This document shows, piece by piece, positions 38,611-48,852 of a DNA stretch of 64,000 nt. The DNA lies in the NCBI RefSeq assembly GCF_014495685.1, contig NZ_JACTVI010000001.1, positions 1-64,000 of the forward strand, written 5' to 3'. This DNA comes from Streptomyces sp. TRM68367 (GTDB lineage: Bacteria > Actinomycetota > Actinomycetes > Streptomycetales > Streptomycetaceae). The notes beneath the pieces are model-generated. The model was given only the letters and a program-made list of their open reading frames with translations. It was not told the DNA's origin and searched no databases. Both the position numbers and the translations under genes were made by a program. Each line of letters begins with the position of its first letter. The first letter of the stretch is position 1.

Positions 38611-38650
38611 GGCCACCCGATCGGCGCATACCAGATGCATACGGGTGGCT
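38611..38650 (+). terminator. candidate terminator after ligA
   Basis: GCCACCCG at 38612-38619 pairs with CGGGTGGC at 38642-38649, with a 22-nt loop, 10 bases after the ligA stop. It sits in the 269-bp gap before the GGDEF-EAL gene, which otherwise shows only leader sequence. Confidence 0.45.
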
Positions 38651-38871
38651 GGGGCGCATTCGGGCAACCGTCTACGACCGCTGCCCGTGGGGGCCTTCTG
38701 CGGCCTACTGTTGAGATGTGCGCCTGCCGTGCCCAGCTGCGGTTGGGGCATCCCTTGTTCTTGAAGGGCTTCTGAAGAGCAGGGGCAAGGGCTTTCCAAC
38801 GCGGAGCCGTTGATGGTCGTCGGGCATCGGGCCGCGTGGCGTGGGCACCGCCGGCTGTGAGAGGGACGGGA

Positions 38872-41103
38872 ATGGAACCGACCGAGAGCGCCGCATCGGC
38901 CTCACGGCTGCGCCTGCGCCGCATGGCGGACGCATGGCGCGCCGGCCGGTGGGCAGGGCGAGCCCTGGAGCGTGCGGGTGCGCAGGGGCGCGCCGGAGCG
39001 CCGGCCTCGGTGAACGGCCGCGGGGGCGCGCCCCCCACCTCCGGGCACGCCCCCGCGCTGCCGGGAGGCGACACCGAACGGCACCTGTCCTGGCCCGCAT
39101 TGCCCGCGGCGGTCGTCGCGGCGGCCTCCTTCGTGCTGGGCACCGGCTTCTACCGGGGCTTCACCGGCAGCCGCGGGCTCTTCCCGTCCGGCACGGCCGG
39201 CTGGGCGCTGGCCGTGCTGACCGGCATCATCGTCGGCCACCTCGTCATGCTCGGCCGCGCCCGCTGGTGGGGCGGCACCGGCTCGGGCGCCGCCCTCACC
39301 CTCGCCGTACTTCTGCTGTACGGCTGGGTCGCGGCCGGCATGGTCAGCCTCACCGTCGTCGTCCTGGTCGGCGTAGCCCGGCGCGGCCGCTGGCGGCAGG
39401 GCGTGCTGCACGGCGCGGTGGACATCCTCGGCATCGGGGCGGGCGCTCTGCTTCTGGGCGCCTTCGGCGCCGTGCCGTCCGTCGAACACCCGTGGGATCC
39501 GGACACCTGGACGGTGTACACCGCGCTTGAGGTGGCGCTGGTCGCCGTCGCCTACCTCGCTGTCACCCGCACCCTGCTGTGGTATCTGCACGCGCCGCGC
39601 GGCGGCCTGCCCACCGCCGCCCGCACCGCCCTGGTCAGACAGGGCCTGGTCGCGGTCGCGCTGCTCGGCATCGCGCCGCTGATCTGTGTGGTCGCCATCG
39701 CGCAGCCGGTGCTGCTGCCGCTGTTCGCCATCCCGCTGATCGCCCTCGACTCCACGCTGTGGATAGCCCGTGCCCGGGCGGAGGAGCAGCTGCGCGACCC
39801 GCTGACCGGACTGCCCAACCGGCAGTGGCTGCTGGAGCGCATCTGGACCGCGCTGGACGACGCCGAACGCATCGGCGCCCGCGCCGCTCTGATGCTGATC
39901 GACCTCGACCGGTTCCGGTCGGTCAACGACACCCTCGGTCATCTGGCCGGTGACCGGCTGCTGTTGCAGATAGCCGACCGGCTGCGGCTGGCGCTGCCGC
40001 GCGGAGCGGAGGCCGCGCGGCTCGGCGGCGACGAGTTCGCCGTGTTACTGCCGGTCGCCGACTCCACGACGTCCGCGACCCGGGTCGCCCGCAACCTGGT
40101 CGCGGCACTCAGCTCCCCGCTCGACCTCGACGGCCTCACCCTCGTCCTGGAGGCCAGCGCCGGGGTCGCCGTCTTCCCCGACCACGCGCTGGACGCCGAG
40201 GGGATGCTGCGGCGGGCGGACGTGGCGATGTACCAGGCGAAGCGGGACCGTACGGGCGTCGAGGTCTACGAGTCCAAGCGGGACTCGAACACCCCCGACC
40301 GGCTCGGGCTGCTGGGCGATCTGCGCCGGGCCCTGGACGCGCACGAGGTGCAGCTGCACTACCAGCCCAAGGTCCGCTTCGACGGCCACGTCGCCGGGCT
40401 CGAGGCGCTGGTGAGGTGGGTGCATCCCGAGCGCGGCAGGGTGCCGCCGGACGAGTTCATAGCGATCGCCGAGTCGTCGGGGCTGATGCCCCATCTCACG
40501 GAGTACGTGCTGGAGACGGCGCTCGGGCAGGTCGCCGAGTGGCGCTCGCAGGGGCTGTTCGTGCCGGTCGCGGTGAACGTCTCCCCGCGCGATGTCCACA
40601 TCCCCGGGTTCGCGGGCTCGGTGGCCGCGCGGCTGGCCCGGCACGGGGTTCCAGCGGGGGCACTCCAGCTGGAGATAACGGAACACGTGCTCCTGGAGGA
40701 CCCGCAGCGGGCCGCGGACACGCTGCACGCGCTCACGGGTCACGGCGTGAAGATGTCCCTGGACGACTTCGGTACGGGCTACTCCTCGCTGGTGCATCTG
40801 CGGCGGCTGCCGGTCAGTGAGCTGAAGATCGACCGGTCGTTCGTGGCGCGGCTGGCGGTCGACACGGAGGATGCGGAGATCGTGCGGTGCACGGTGGATC
40901 TCGCGCATTCCCTGGGGCTGCTGGTAGTGGCCGAGGGTGTGGAGGACGACGAGACGTGGGAGCGGCTGCGGGATCTTGGGTGTGACGCCGTGCAGGGGTG
41001 GCTGGTGGCTGCCGCGATGCCGGCGGAGGAGACGACGGCGTGGTTGCGGGCGCGCGGGGCGCGGGCGCCGGCGGCGTTGCCCGCGGCCGCCGGGGACGAG
41101 TAG
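38872..41103 (+). CDS. rmdB: membrane GGDEF-EAL cyclic-di-GMP enzyme (RmdB-like)
   Basis: A 743-residue protein. A polar N-terminus of about 70 residues is followed by roughly eight to nine membrane helices to about 300, then GGDEF and EAL domains. GGDEF is intact at 385-389 (RLGGDEFAVL). The EAL domain begins with EALVRW at 511 and keeps the catalytic set: NVSP, EITEH, LDDFGTGYSS, LKIDRSF and VAEGVED. So phosphodiesterase activity is expected and cyclase activity is possible. Layout and neighbours (ligA upstream, gat genes downstream) match S. coelicolor RmdB (SCO5495), a phosphodiesterase affecting development; the match is from memory. ATG 38872 follows AGAGGG. Confidence 0.9.
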   Translation: MEPTESAASASRLRLRRMADAWRAGRWAGRALERAGAQGRAGAPASVNGRGGAPPTSGHAPALPGGDTERHLSWPALPAAVVAAASFVLGTGFYRGFTGSRGLFPSGTAGWALAVLTGIIVGHLVMLGRARWWGGTGSGAALTLAVLLLYGWVAAGMVSLTVVVLVGVARRGRWRQGVLHGAVDILGIGAGALLLGAFGAVPSVEHPWDPDTWTVYTALEVALVAVAYLAVTRTLLWYLHAPRGGLPTAARTALVRQGLVAVALLGIAPLICVVAIAQPVLLPLFAIPLIALDSTLWIARARAEEQLRDPLTGLPNRQWLLERIWTALDDAERIGARAALMLIDLDRFRSVNDTLGHLAGDRLLLQIADRLRLALPRGAEAARLGGDEFAVLLPVADSTTSATRVARNLVAALSSPLDLDGLTLVLEASAGVAVFPDHALDAEGMLRRADVAMYQAKRDRTGVEVYESKRDSNTPDRLGLLGDLRRALDAHEVQLHYQPKVRFDGHVAGLEALVRWVHPERGRVPPDEFIAIAESSGLMPHLTEYVLETALGQVAEWRSQGLFVPVAVNVSPRDVHIPGFAGSVAARLARHGVPAGALQLEITEHVLLEDPQRAADTLHALTGHGVKMSLDDFGTGYSSLVHLRRLPVSELKIDRSFVARLAVDTEDAEIVRCTVDLAHSLGLLVVAEGVEDDETWERLRDLGCDAVQGWLVAAAMPAEETTAWLRARGARAPAALPAAAGDE

Positions 41104-41278
41104 TTTTCCCACCCGCCTGCCCGCCCGTGCGGGTCAGCTGGAAGGTGGGCGTTTGCCGTCGGGGGTGCGCGTCGTTGGCGGCTGCGGGTGGGGTGGATGG
41201 GAAACCGTTTCACGGGCAGTGGGTTCCGCCCCATAGGATTGGGCCAAACCACACACTCTCACCCCAGAGGATCGCTGC

Positions 41279-41575
41279 ATGCCTGGCATCACGCGCGAGG
41301 AGGTCGCCCACCTCGCCCGGCTGGCGCGTCTGGAGCTGAAGCCCGAAGAGCTTGATCACTTCGCCGGCCAGCTGGACGACATCATCGGCGCGGTCGCCCG
41401 CGTCAGCGAGGTCGCCGACCAAGACGTACCGCCGACCTCGCACCCGCTCCCGCTGACGAACGTCATGCGCCCGGACGAGGTCCGCCCGTCGCTCACCCCC
41501 GAGCAGGCGCTGTCCGGCGCCCCGGCCCAGGAGCAGCAGCGTTTCAAGGTGCCGCAGATCCTGGGGGAGGAGTAA
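41279..41575 (+). CDS. gatC: Asp-tRNA(Asn)/Glu-tRNA(Gln) amidotransferase subunit C
   Basis: A 98-residue small subunit with the typical opening [20 protein letters not shown], which wraps around GatA and joins it to GatB. The later [19 protein letters not shown] segment is conserved. CAGAGG lies ahead of the ATG. First gene of gatC-gatA-small protein-gatB; the gap to gatA is 6 bp. GatCAB makes Gln-tRNA and Asn-tRNA by transamidation where the direct synthetase is absent. Confidence 0.96.
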   Translation: MPGITREEVAHLARLARLELKPEELDHFAGQLDDIIGAVARVSEVADQDVPPTSHPLPLTNVMRPDEVRPSLTPEQALSGAPAQEQQRFKVPQILGEE

Positions 41576-41581
41576 GCCGTC

Positions 41582-43078
41582 ATGACGGACACCATCATCA
41601 AGCTCACGGCCGCCGAGACCGCCGCGAAGATCGCTTCCGGTGAGCTCACGGCCGTCGAGGTCGCCGAGGCCCACCTCGCCCGAATCGAGGCCATCGACGA
41701 GAAGGTGCACGCCTTCCTGCACGTCGACCGGGAGGGCGCCCTCGCCCAGGCCCGTGCCGTGGACGAGAAGCGGGCGCGCGGTGAGAAGCTCGGGCCGCTG
41801 GCCGGTGTTCCCCTCGCGCTCAAGGACATCTTCACCACCGAGGGCGTCCCGACGACCGTCGGTTCGAAGATCCTCGAGGGCTGGCTCCCGCCGTACGACG
41901 CCACCGTCACCCAGCGGCTCAAGGCCGCCGACGTCGTCATTCTCGGCAAGACCAACATGGACGAGTTCGCCATGGGGTCCAGCACCGAGAACAGCGCGTT
42001 CGGGCCGACCGGCAACCCCTGGGACCTGACCAGGATCCCCGGCGGTTCCGGCGGCGGGTCGAGCGCCGCGCTCGCCTCCTTCCAGGCGCCCCTCGCCATC
42101 GGCACCGACACCGGCGGTTCGATCCGCCAGCCGGCCGCCGTGACCGGCACGGTCGGTGTGAAGCCGACGTACGGGGGCGTGTCCCGCTACGGCATGGTCG
42201 CCTTCTCGTCCTCCCTCGACCAGGGCGGGCCCTGCGCCCGCACGGTCCTGGACGCGGCCCTGCTGCACGAGGTGATCGCCGGGCACGACCCGCTCGACTC
42301 CACCTCCATCGACGCCCCGGTCCCGCCGGTCGTCGAGGCCGCCCGGGGCGGCAGCGTCGCGGGCATGCGGGTCGGCGTCGTCAAGCAGTTCCGCGGCGAG
42401 GGCTATCAGGCCGGCGTTATCCAGCGGTTCGACGAGTCCGTGGCCCTGCTGAACGACCTGGGCGCCGAGATCGTCGAGCTGGACTGCCCGTCGTTCGACC
42501 TGGCCCTGTCGGCGTACTACCTGATCGCCCCGAGCGAGTGCTCCTCCAACCTCGCCCGCTTCGACGGCCTGCGCTACGGCCTGCGCACCGGCGACGACGG
42601 CGGCCACTCGGCCGAGGAGGTCACCTCCCTCACCCGCGAGGAGGGCTTCGGCCCCGAGGTCAAGCGCCGCATCATGCTCGGCACGTACGCCCTGAGCTCC
42701 GGCTACTACGACGCATACTACGGCAGCGCCCAGAAGGTCCGTACGCTCATCAAGCAGGACTTCGACAAGGCGTTCGAGCAGGTGGATGTGATCGTCTCCC
42801 CGACGACCCCCACCACCGCCTTCGCGATCGGCGAGCGCGCCGACGACCCGATGGCGATGTACCTCGCCGACCTGTGCACCATCCCGACCAACCTGGCCGG
42901 AAACGCGGCCATGTCACTGCCCTGCGGCCTCGCCCCGGAGGACAACCTCCCGGTCGGGCTGCAGATCATCGCGCCGGTGATGAAGGACGACCGGCTGTAC
43001 AAGGTGGGTGCCGCCGTCGAGGCCGCGTTCGTGGAAAAGTGGGGTCACCCGCTGCTGGAGGAGGCACCGTCGCTGTGA
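41582..43078 (+). CDS. gatA: Asp-tRNA(Asn)/Glu-tRNA(Gln) amidotransferase subunit A
   Basis: A 498-residue amidase-signature glutaminase that releases ammonia for GatB. The Ser-cisSer-Lys triad is Lys81 (LALKDIF), Ser156 in the glycine/serine stretch [10 protein letters not shown], and nucleophile Ser180 ([10 protein letters not shown]). Length is normal. The stop codon overlaps the GTG of the next small gene, indicating coupled translation. Confidence 0.97.
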   Translation: MTDTIIKLTAAETAAKIASGELTAVEVAEAHLARIEAIDEKVHAFLHVDREGALAQARAVDEKRARGEKLGPLAGVPLALKDIFTTEGVPTTVGSKILEGWLPPYDATVTQRLKAADVVILGKTNMDEFAMGSSTENSAFGPTGNPWDLTRIPGGSGGGSSAALASFQAPLAIGTDTGGSIRQPAAVTGTVGVKPTYGGVSRYGMVAFSSSLDQGGPCARTVLDAALLHEVIAGHDPLDSTSIDAPVPPVVEAARGGSVAGMRVGVVKQFRGEGYQAGVIQRFDESVALLNDLGAEIVELDCPSFDLALSAYYLIAPSECSSNLARFDGLRYGLRTGDDGGHSAEEVTSLTREEGFGPEVKRRIMLGTYALSSGYYDAYYGSAQKVRTLIKQDFDKAFEQVDVIVSPTTPTTAFAIGERADDPMAMYLADLCTIPTNLAGNAAMSLPCGLAPEDNLPVGLQIIAPVMKDDRLYKVGAAVEAAFVEKWGHPLLEEAPSL

Positions 43079-43314
43079 GTGCACTGACCAAGGCCAAGGG
43101 CTTCAAGAAGTCCAAGTCCGGTACGTACCTGTCCATCGCCACCACGGCGTTCGGCGCGATCGGTGTCGCCAAGCGGCTGAAGAAGGCCCGCGCGGAGAAG
43201 GACACGCTGGTCCTGATCGACGCCACCGTGTCCGCCGCCGCCATCGTCACCGGCCTCGCCATCCTCTACCGCGAGCTGAAGCGGCTGGGCGACGACGACG
43301 TCCTGCTGGGCTGA
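43075..43314 (+). CDS. conserved small protein between gatA and gatB
   Basis: A 79-residue protein starting [21 protein letters not shown] basic N-terminus (8 Lys/Arg in the first 40) is followed by one hydrophobic helix ([19 protein letters not shown]) and a charged end. The GTG overlaps the gatA stop (GTGA) and gatB follows 15 bp later, so it is translated within the operon. It is too short to be a GatCAB subunit of known type. From memory, the same arrangement exists in other Streptomyces. The function is unknown. Confidence 0.75.
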   Translation: MSALTKAKGFKKSKSGTYLSIATTAFGAIGVAKRLKKARAEKDTLVLIDATVSAAAIVTGLAILYRELKRLGDDDVLLG

Positions 43315-43329
43315 GAGGGAAGTTTCACC

Positions 43330-44844
43330 GTGACCACCACGACCGACCTGGTGTCGTACGAGGACGCGCTCGCGTCGTACGACCCCGTCATGGGCCTCGA
43401 GGTCCATGTCGAACTCGGCACCAAGACCAAGATGTTCTGCGGCTGTTCGACCGCGCTCGGCGCCGAGCCGAACACCCAGACCTGCCCCACCTGCCTCGGC
43501 CTGCCCGGCTCGCTCCCGGTCGTCAACGCGACCGGCGTCGAGTCAGCAATCAAGATCGGTCTCGCGCTGAACTGCGAGATCGCCGAGTGGTGCCGCTTCG
43601 CCCGGAAGAACTACTTCTATCCGGACATGCCGAAGAACTTCCAGACCTCCCAGTACGACGAGCCGATCGCCTTCAACGGCTACCTCGACGTGCAGCTGGA
43701 GGACGGCGAGACCTTCCGCGTGGAGATCGAGCGCGCCCACATGGAGGAGGACACCGGCAAGTCCACGCACGTGGGCGGCGCGACGGGCCGGATCCACGGC
43801 GCCTCGCACTCGCTCCTCGACTACAACCGCGCCGGCATCCCGCTCATCGAGATCGTCACCAAGCCGATCGTCGGGGCGGGCGAGCGTGCGCCGGAGGTGG
43901 CGAAGGCGTACGTGCGTGAGCTGCGCGAGCTCATCCGGGCGCTCGGCGTGTCCGAGGCCCGGATGGAGATGGGCCAGATGCGCTGCGACGTCAACCTGTC
44001 GCTGATGCCGAAGGCCTCCGACAAGTTCGGCACCCGCAGCGAGACCAAGAACGTCAACTCGCTGCGGTCCGTCGAGCGCGCCTGCCGCTACGAGATCCAG
44101 CGCCACGCCGCCGTGCTGAGCGGTGGCGGGACGATCGTCCAGGAGACCCGGCACTTCCACGAGGACACCGGGTCCACGACCTCGGGCCGCGTGAAGGAGG
44201 AGGCCGAGGACTACCGGTACTTCCCGGAGCCCGACCTGGTGCCGGTCGCCCCGACCCGCGAGTGGGTCGAGGATCTGCGGGCGGATCTTCCCGAGTTGCC
44301 GCTGGTGCGCCGCAACCGGCTCCGCGAGGAGTGGGGCATCTCGGCCACCGACATGCAGGCGATCCTCAACGCCGGCGCGCTGGACCCGATCGTCGCCACC
44401 ATCGACGCCGGTGCCGACGCGGCCTCCGCCCGCAAGTGGTGGATGGGCGAGCTGGCCCGCGCCGCCAACGAGTCGGGCAAGGCGCTGGACGAGCTGGCGA
44501 TCACGCCGGAGCAGGTCGCGCGGGTCACCGAGCTGGTGGCCGCCGGGGATCTGAACGACAAGCTGGCCCGCTTGTGTCTCGAAGGCGTCCTCGCGGGCGA
44601 AGGCACCCCGGACGAGGTCGTCGGCAAGCGCGGTCTGAAGGTCGTCTCCGACGAGGGCGCGCTCACCGCCGCCGTCGACGAGGCCATCGCCGGCAACCCG
44701 GCCATCGCGGACAAGATCCGCCGCGGCAAGGTGGCCGCGGCCGGCGCCCTGGTCGGCGCGGTCATGAAGACCACGCGCGGGCAGGCGGACGCGGCCCGGG
44801 TGAAGGAACTGATCCTGGAGAAGCTGGGTGTCAGCGAGGGCTGA
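43330..44844 (+). CDS. gatB: Asp-tRNA(Asn)/Glu-tRNA(Gln) amidotransferase subunit B
   Basis: A 504-residue subunit that binds the misacylated tRNA, phosphorylates the side chain and completes transamidation. Signatures: [28 protein letters not shown], and the metal/ATP region [13 protein letters not shown]; the C-terminal tail domain (GatB/YqeY) ends LGVSEG. GTG 43330. Last gene of the gat unit, followed by a strong hairpin. Confidence 0.97.
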   Translation: MTTTTDLVSYEDALASYDPVMGLEVHVELGTKTKMFCGCSTALGAEPNTQTCPTCLGLPGSLPVVNATGVESAIKIGLALNCEIAEWCRFARKNYFYPDMPKNFQTSQYDEPIAFNGYLDVQLEDGETFRVEIERAHMEEDTGKSTHVGGATGRIHGASHSLLDYNRAGIPLIEIVTKPIVGAGERAPEVAKAYVRELRELIRALGVSEARMEMGQMRCDVNLSLMPKASDKFGTRSETKNVNSLRSVERACRYEIQRHAAVLSGGGTIVQETRHFHEDTGSTTSGRVKEEAEDYRYFPEPDLVPVAPTREWVEDLRADLPELPLVRRNRLREEWGISATDMQAILNAGALDPIVATIDAGADAASARKWWMGELARAANESGKALDELAITPEQVARVTELVAAGDLNDKLARLCLEGVLAGEGTPDEVVGKRGLKVVSDEGALTAAVDEAIAGNPAIADKIRRGKVAAAGALVGAVMKTTRGQADAARVKELILEKLGVSEG

Positions 44845-44928
44845 CGCCCCGCGGGTCCCCCGAAGCGGGGGCTGACGCCCGCGAGTCTTCGCGGGGACGC
44901 GGAGTCCCCGAGGACGGACGCGAAGTCC

Positions 44929-44965
44929 CCGAGGGGGATGCATCGGCCCGATGCATCCCCCTCGG
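44929..44965. terminator. 18-bp inverted repeat between convergent gatB and methyltransferase genes
   Basis: Positions 44929-44946 are perfectly repeated inverted at 44948-44965 with a single base between, so a long hairpin forms on either strand. CATTT follows on the plus strand. Upstream (44850-44925) are smaller imperfect repeats of GGAGTCCCCGAGGACGGACG type. Bidirectional termination is the likely role. Confidence 0.75.
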
Positions 44966-44971
44966 CATTTC

Positions 44972-45775
44972 TCAGATACGGCGTCCCACGACCCGTGCGA
45001 AGCCCAGCGCGCGGCCCTCGTCCGCGCGCAGCATCTCCGCGCACTGGCCGGCCATCCGCACGTGGAACTCCTCCGGGCTCTCCTCGACGGTGATCTCGCA
45101 CCACCGCAGCCAGTCCCGCCAGCCGTCCGGCAGCCAGTCGGCCGCCTCCACGTCGACGGCCCCGCTGCGGGTCCAGTGGCGGCGCCACCAGGCGGGGGTG
45201 TGGAAGCACCAGAAGTCCGGCTCCCACCACGGCTTCAGCTGCTCGGGCGGCTCGACGCCGTCCGGCTCCTCGCGCAGCGCCGGGACGACGACACCGATCC
45301 GCCCGCCCGGCCTGAGCAGCCGGGCCAGCTCGGACAGATACAGGTCGTTGGTGCCGAAGTACTGGTACGCGTCGATGGAGACGATCGCGTCGAAGGTCTC
45401 CGCGCCGAAGGGCAGATCGTGCGCCTCGGCGAACACCGGCTGCACGAGGTCGGCGACACCGGCCTCGGCGATGCGCGCGGCGTTCTCGTCGGGCTTGATC
45501 CACAGGTCGGCGGCGGTGACCTGGACGCCGTACTCCTTGGCCAGGAACACGGACGTCAGGGCGCGGCCGCAGCCCAGGTCGAGGACGCGGGCGCCGGGGC
45601 GCAGCGCGTCGAGGCCGAGGGCGGGGGCCAGCCACTCCAGCAGCCACAGCGGGTGCGGGCCCATCTGGTTGTCGATGATCCAGCGGGCGTCGTAGGCGCT
45701 GCCGCGCGGGTAGCTGTCGTGCGTCAGGCGCCTAGCCCGCTCGTCGGTCGAGGTGCTCGATGTGATGTCGGTCAT
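44972..45775 (-). CDS. class I SAM-dependent methyltransferase
   Basis: A 267-residue Rossmann-fold methyltransferase. Motif I is VLDLGCG at 64-70, then VTAADLW for the acidic residue contacting the ribose, DLPFGAETFDAIVSID for motif II, and LLRPGGRIGVVVP for motif III. The C-terminal half carries several Trp-rich segments (PWWEPDFWCFHTPAWWRRHW) that may form the substrate cover. The acceptor is unknown. It is divergent from a small membrane-protein gene across 190 bp. Confidence 0.85.
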   Translation of the reverse strand: MTDITSSTSTDERARRLTHDSYPRGSAYDARWIIDNQMGPHPLWLLEWLAPALGLDALRPGARVLDLGCGRALTSVFLAKEYGVQVTAADLWIKPDENAARIAEAGVADLVQPVFAEAHDLPFGAETFDAIVSIDAYQYFGTNDLYLSELARLLRPGGRIGVVVPALREEPDGVEPPEQLKPWWEPDFWCFHTPAWWRRHWTRSGAVDVEAADWLPDGWRDWLRWCEITVEESPEEFHVRMAGQCAEMLRADEGRALGFARVVGRRI

Positions 45776-45965
45776 CGGTGAACGGGCTCCTTGAGTCCTT
45801 GATGGAGAACAGGGGTGCGTCGGAGCTCGGTCGGACCGTCATTCAATGCACCTGCTTCGGTCGGCGGCGGGGTGCCGGCGGGGCCTGCGGACGGCCCGGA
45901 GGCTAGCACCGGGGCATGCCGCCCGCATCCGGGTTTCTCAGCGGGAGGCGCTACGCTCGCCCGGC

Positions 45966-46385
45966 ATGAACGGACGTGGTGATTCCGAGATGTCCGAGCG
46001 TCAGGACGTCTCGGGTCCGGTAGGTCAGGACGTCTCGGAACCGGCGCAGGAGGAAGACCCGGCAGACGAGGCACCGGACCCGGCGCAAGAAGAGGACCCG
46101 ACGCAAGGGGAAGACCCGGTGGAAGAGGACGACCCGACGCACGAGGTGCGGCGGGCCCGCTGGGCGGCGGCCGGAACCGGGGCGCTGCTGGCCCTCGCGG
46201 GCTTGGCCGCCGCGGCACTGCGGGCCACCGGATCCGCGCCCGCGCTCGTCCCGGCCGCCTACGCCGTCGGGGCGGCCGTGTGCGCGCTCGCGGCGTTTGT
46301 GGGCTCGCAGGGCCGCACCCGGCGGGCGCTGTGGCTGCTGGTCGCCGGCGTGATGGTCATGGCGTTCGGGGACCAGTCCGACTGA
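45966..46385 (+). CDS. small membrane protein with acidic repeat N-terminus
   Basis: A 139-residue protein. Residues 18-65 are acidic and repetitive, based on PAQEEDPADEAPDPAQEEDP. Two to three membrane helices follow (WAAAGTGALLALAGLAAAAL, AYAVGAAVCALAAFVGS, LWLLVAGVMVMAFG). No family is recognised. ATG 45966 or 45990 could be the start. The similar acidic-head architecture reappears in the gene at 49459. Confidence 0.65.
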   Translation: MNGRGDSEMSERQDVSGPVGQDVSEPAQEEDPADEAPDPAQEEDPTQGEDPVEEDDPTHEVRRARWAAAGTGALLALAGLAAAALRATGSAPALVPAAYAVGAAVCALAAFVGSQGRTRRALWLLVAGVMVMAFGDQSD

Positions 46386-46602
46386 TGTGAGCGGCTTCAG
46401 TCGCCGGGCGACAGAGTTCATCGGACTGTCCTGTGAGCTGTCTCCCACTCTTGTGAGTAAGCCCACGAATTCGTCAAACGATCTCCACGAGCTGTAAGAG
46501 TGGCTTCCGCATTGCTCATGCGTTCTTTGCGGGCCGTTCATCCCATGGACGACTGTTCCCGGTCAAAGATCCCCCCACATCGTCCCCCCGGGAGCACGTT
46601 TC

Positions 46603-48852
46603 GTGGCAGCACTCGCACGCTGGTGCATCCAGCGCCGCCTCGTAGCCGTACTGCTCTGGCTCCTCGCCTTCGGCGGGGTCACCGCGGGCGCCGTCGTCGC
46701 CGGCACCGCGTACTCCAACGACTACAAGGTCCCCGGCACCGAGTCGGGCCGCGCCACCCAGCTGCTGCACGACGGCTTCCCCGACCTCGGCGGCGACAGC
46801 GACCGGATCGTCTGGCACACCGACTCCGGCACGGTCCGCGCCAGCGACGTCGAGCAGACCATGACCCGCACCCTGGAACGCGTCGGGGACCTGCCCGGGG
46901 TGGCTTCCGTGACCAGCCCGTACGACGAGCACGGCGCCGGCCGGATCAGCCCGGACGGCCGTACGGCGTACGCGACCGTCACCTTCGACGACCAGGCGCA
47001 GGACGTCGGCAAGGCCGAGGCGCAGTCCGTCGTCGACACCGCCGAGTCCGCCGAGTCCGACGGGCTGCAGGTGGCGCTGGGCGGCAGCGCCGTCGGGCTC
47101 ACCGAGTCGTCCGGCGGGCATCTCGCCGAGATCGTGGGCGTGGTAGTCGCCGCCGTCGTGCTGTTCCTGGCCTTCGGCTCGCTCGCCGCCTCACTGCTGC
47201 CGATCGCCACCGCGCTGGTCGGCGTCGGCACCGCCTACTCCGGGATCGCGCTGCTCGGGCACGCCATGACCGTCGCCGACTTCGCACCCATGCTGGGCAT
47301 GCTGATCGGGCTCGGCGTCGGCATCGACTACGCGCTGTTCATCGTGACCAGACACCGGCGCGGGCTGAAGCGCGGGCTGTCCGTCACCGAGGCGGCCACC
47401 AACGCCGTCGCGACCACCGGACGGGCGGTCGTCTTCGCAGGTGCCACCGTTTGCATAGCCCTGCTGGGGATGCTGATCCTCCGGCTCAGCTTCCTCAACG
47501 GCGTGGCCATCGCCGCCTCGTTGACCGTGGTCCTGACCGTCGCGGCCTCCGTGACCCTGCTGCCCGCCCTGCTGTCCTTCATCGGCATGCGCGCGCTCAG
47601 CCGCCGCGAGCGGCGCCGGCTGGCCGAGCACGGACCGGAACCGGAGCTGCCGACCGGGTTCGCCGCCCGCTGGTCGGCGTTCGTGGAGCGCCACCCCAAG
47701 GTGCTCGGCGCCGTCGCCCTGGTCGTCATGGCCGTCCTCGCCCTGCCCACCCTCGGCCTGCACCTGGGCACCTCCGACCAGGGCAACGACCCCCAGGGCT
47801 CGACCACCCGCCAGGCCTACGACCTGCTCGCCGACGGCTTCGGCCCCGGCGTCAACGGCCCCCTCACCCTCGTCACGAAGGTCGGCGGCGCCGCCGACCA
47901 GCTCGCCCTGGACAACCTCGACAGCACCCTGCGCGGCACCGAGGGCGTCGCCGCGGTGACCCCGGTGACGTACGACGAGGGCGGCCACACCGCCTACCTG
48001 ACCGTCGTACCGGAGTCCTCGCCGCAGTCGCAGCAGACCAGCGACCTCGTCGACCGGCTGCGCGACGACGTGCTGCCGCGCGCCGAGACCGGCACCTCGC
48101 TCGATGTACAGGTCGGCGGCGTCACGGCCGGCTACGACGACTTCGCCGCGGTCATCGTCGACAAGCTGCCCCTCTTCGTCGGCGTCGTCATCGGCCTGGG
48201 CTGTCTGCTGCTCCTGCTGGCCTTCCGGTCCGTCGGCATCCCGCTGAAGGCCGCCGCGATGAACGTCGCCGCGGTCGCCGCCGCCTTCGGTGTGGTCGTC
48301 GCGATCTTCCAGTGGGGCTGGGGCAGCGAACTGCTCGGCCTCGGCCGGGCCGGGCCCATAGAACCGTTCCTCCCCGTGATCATGGTGTCGGTCCTCTTCG
48401 GCCTCTCCATGGACTACCAGGTCTTCCTGGTCAGCCGGATGTACGAGGAGTGGCTGGAGACCGGCGACAACCGGCGCGCTGTCCGCGTCGGCCTGGCCGA
48501 GACCAGCAGAGTGATCAACTCCGCCGCGGTCATCATGATCTCGGTCTTCCTCGCCTTCGTGCTCAGCGGCGACCGGGTGATCGCCATGTTCGGCATCGCG
48601 CTCGCCGCCGCCGTCGCCCTCGACGCCTTCGTCCTGCGCACCCTCCTCGTACCGGCCCTGATGCACATGCTCGGCGGCGCCAACTGGTGGCTGCCGCGCT
48701 GGCTCGACAGGTGCATGCCGCGCATCAGCATCGAGCCGCCCGAGTGCCGTGCCGCCCATGAGAGGCTGGCCGCCGCGACGGACGCCGAGGTGGCGGACGT
48801 CCTGGCGGAGGAGGAGGCACGGCAGCGGGATGTACGCGATACGACTGGGTGA
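46603..48852 (+). CDS. MMPL/RND-type membrane exporter
   Basis: A 749-residue transporter with two MMPL halves, each with one helix, a periplasmic loop and five helices. The first half ends with LLPALLSFIGMRALSRRERR near residue 330 and the second near 710. Proton-relay-type segments such as GVGIDYALFIVTRHRRG and GLSMDYQVFLVSRMYEEW are present in both halves. MMPL proteins export lipids, siderophores or toxic compounds; the cargo is unknown. GTG 46603 follows GGGAG. The 217-bp leader shows no gene. The end overlaps the next start by 23 bases. Confidence 0.92.
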   Translation: MAALARWCIQRRLVAVLLWLLAFGGVTAGAVVAGTAYSNDYKVPGTESGRATQLLHDGFPDLGGDSDRIVWHTDSGTVRASDVEQTMTRTLERVGDLPGVASVTSPYDEHGAGRISPDGRTAYATVTFDDQAQDVGKAEAQSVVDTAESAESDGLQVALGGSAVGLTESSGGHLAEIVGVVVAAVVLFLAFGSLAASLLPIATALVGVGTAYSGIALLGHAMTVADFAPMLGMLIGLGVGIDYALFIVTRHRRGLKRGLSVTEAATNAVATTGRAVVFAGATVCIALLGMLILRLSFLNGVAIAASLTVVLTVAASVTLLPALLSFIGMRALSRRERRRLAEHGPEPELPTGFAARWSAFVERHPKVLGAVALVVMAVLALPTLGLHLGTSDQGNDPQGSTTRQAYDLLADGFGPGVNGPLTLVTKVGGAADQLALDNLDSTLRGTEGVAAVTPVTYDEGGHTAYLTVVPESSPQSQQTSDLVDRLRDDVLPRAETGTSLDVQVGGVTAGYDDFAAVIVDKLPLFVGVVIGLGCLLLLLAFRSVGIPLKAAAMNVAAVAAAFGVVVAIFQWGWGSELLGLGRAGPIEPFLPVIMVSVLFGLSMDYQVFLVSRMYEEWLETGDNRRAVRVGLAETSRVINSAAVIMISVFLAFVLSGDRVIAMFGIALAAAVALDAFVLRTLLVPALMHMLGGANWWLPRWLDRCMPRISIEPPECRAAHERLAAATDAEVADVLAEEEARQRDVRDTTG

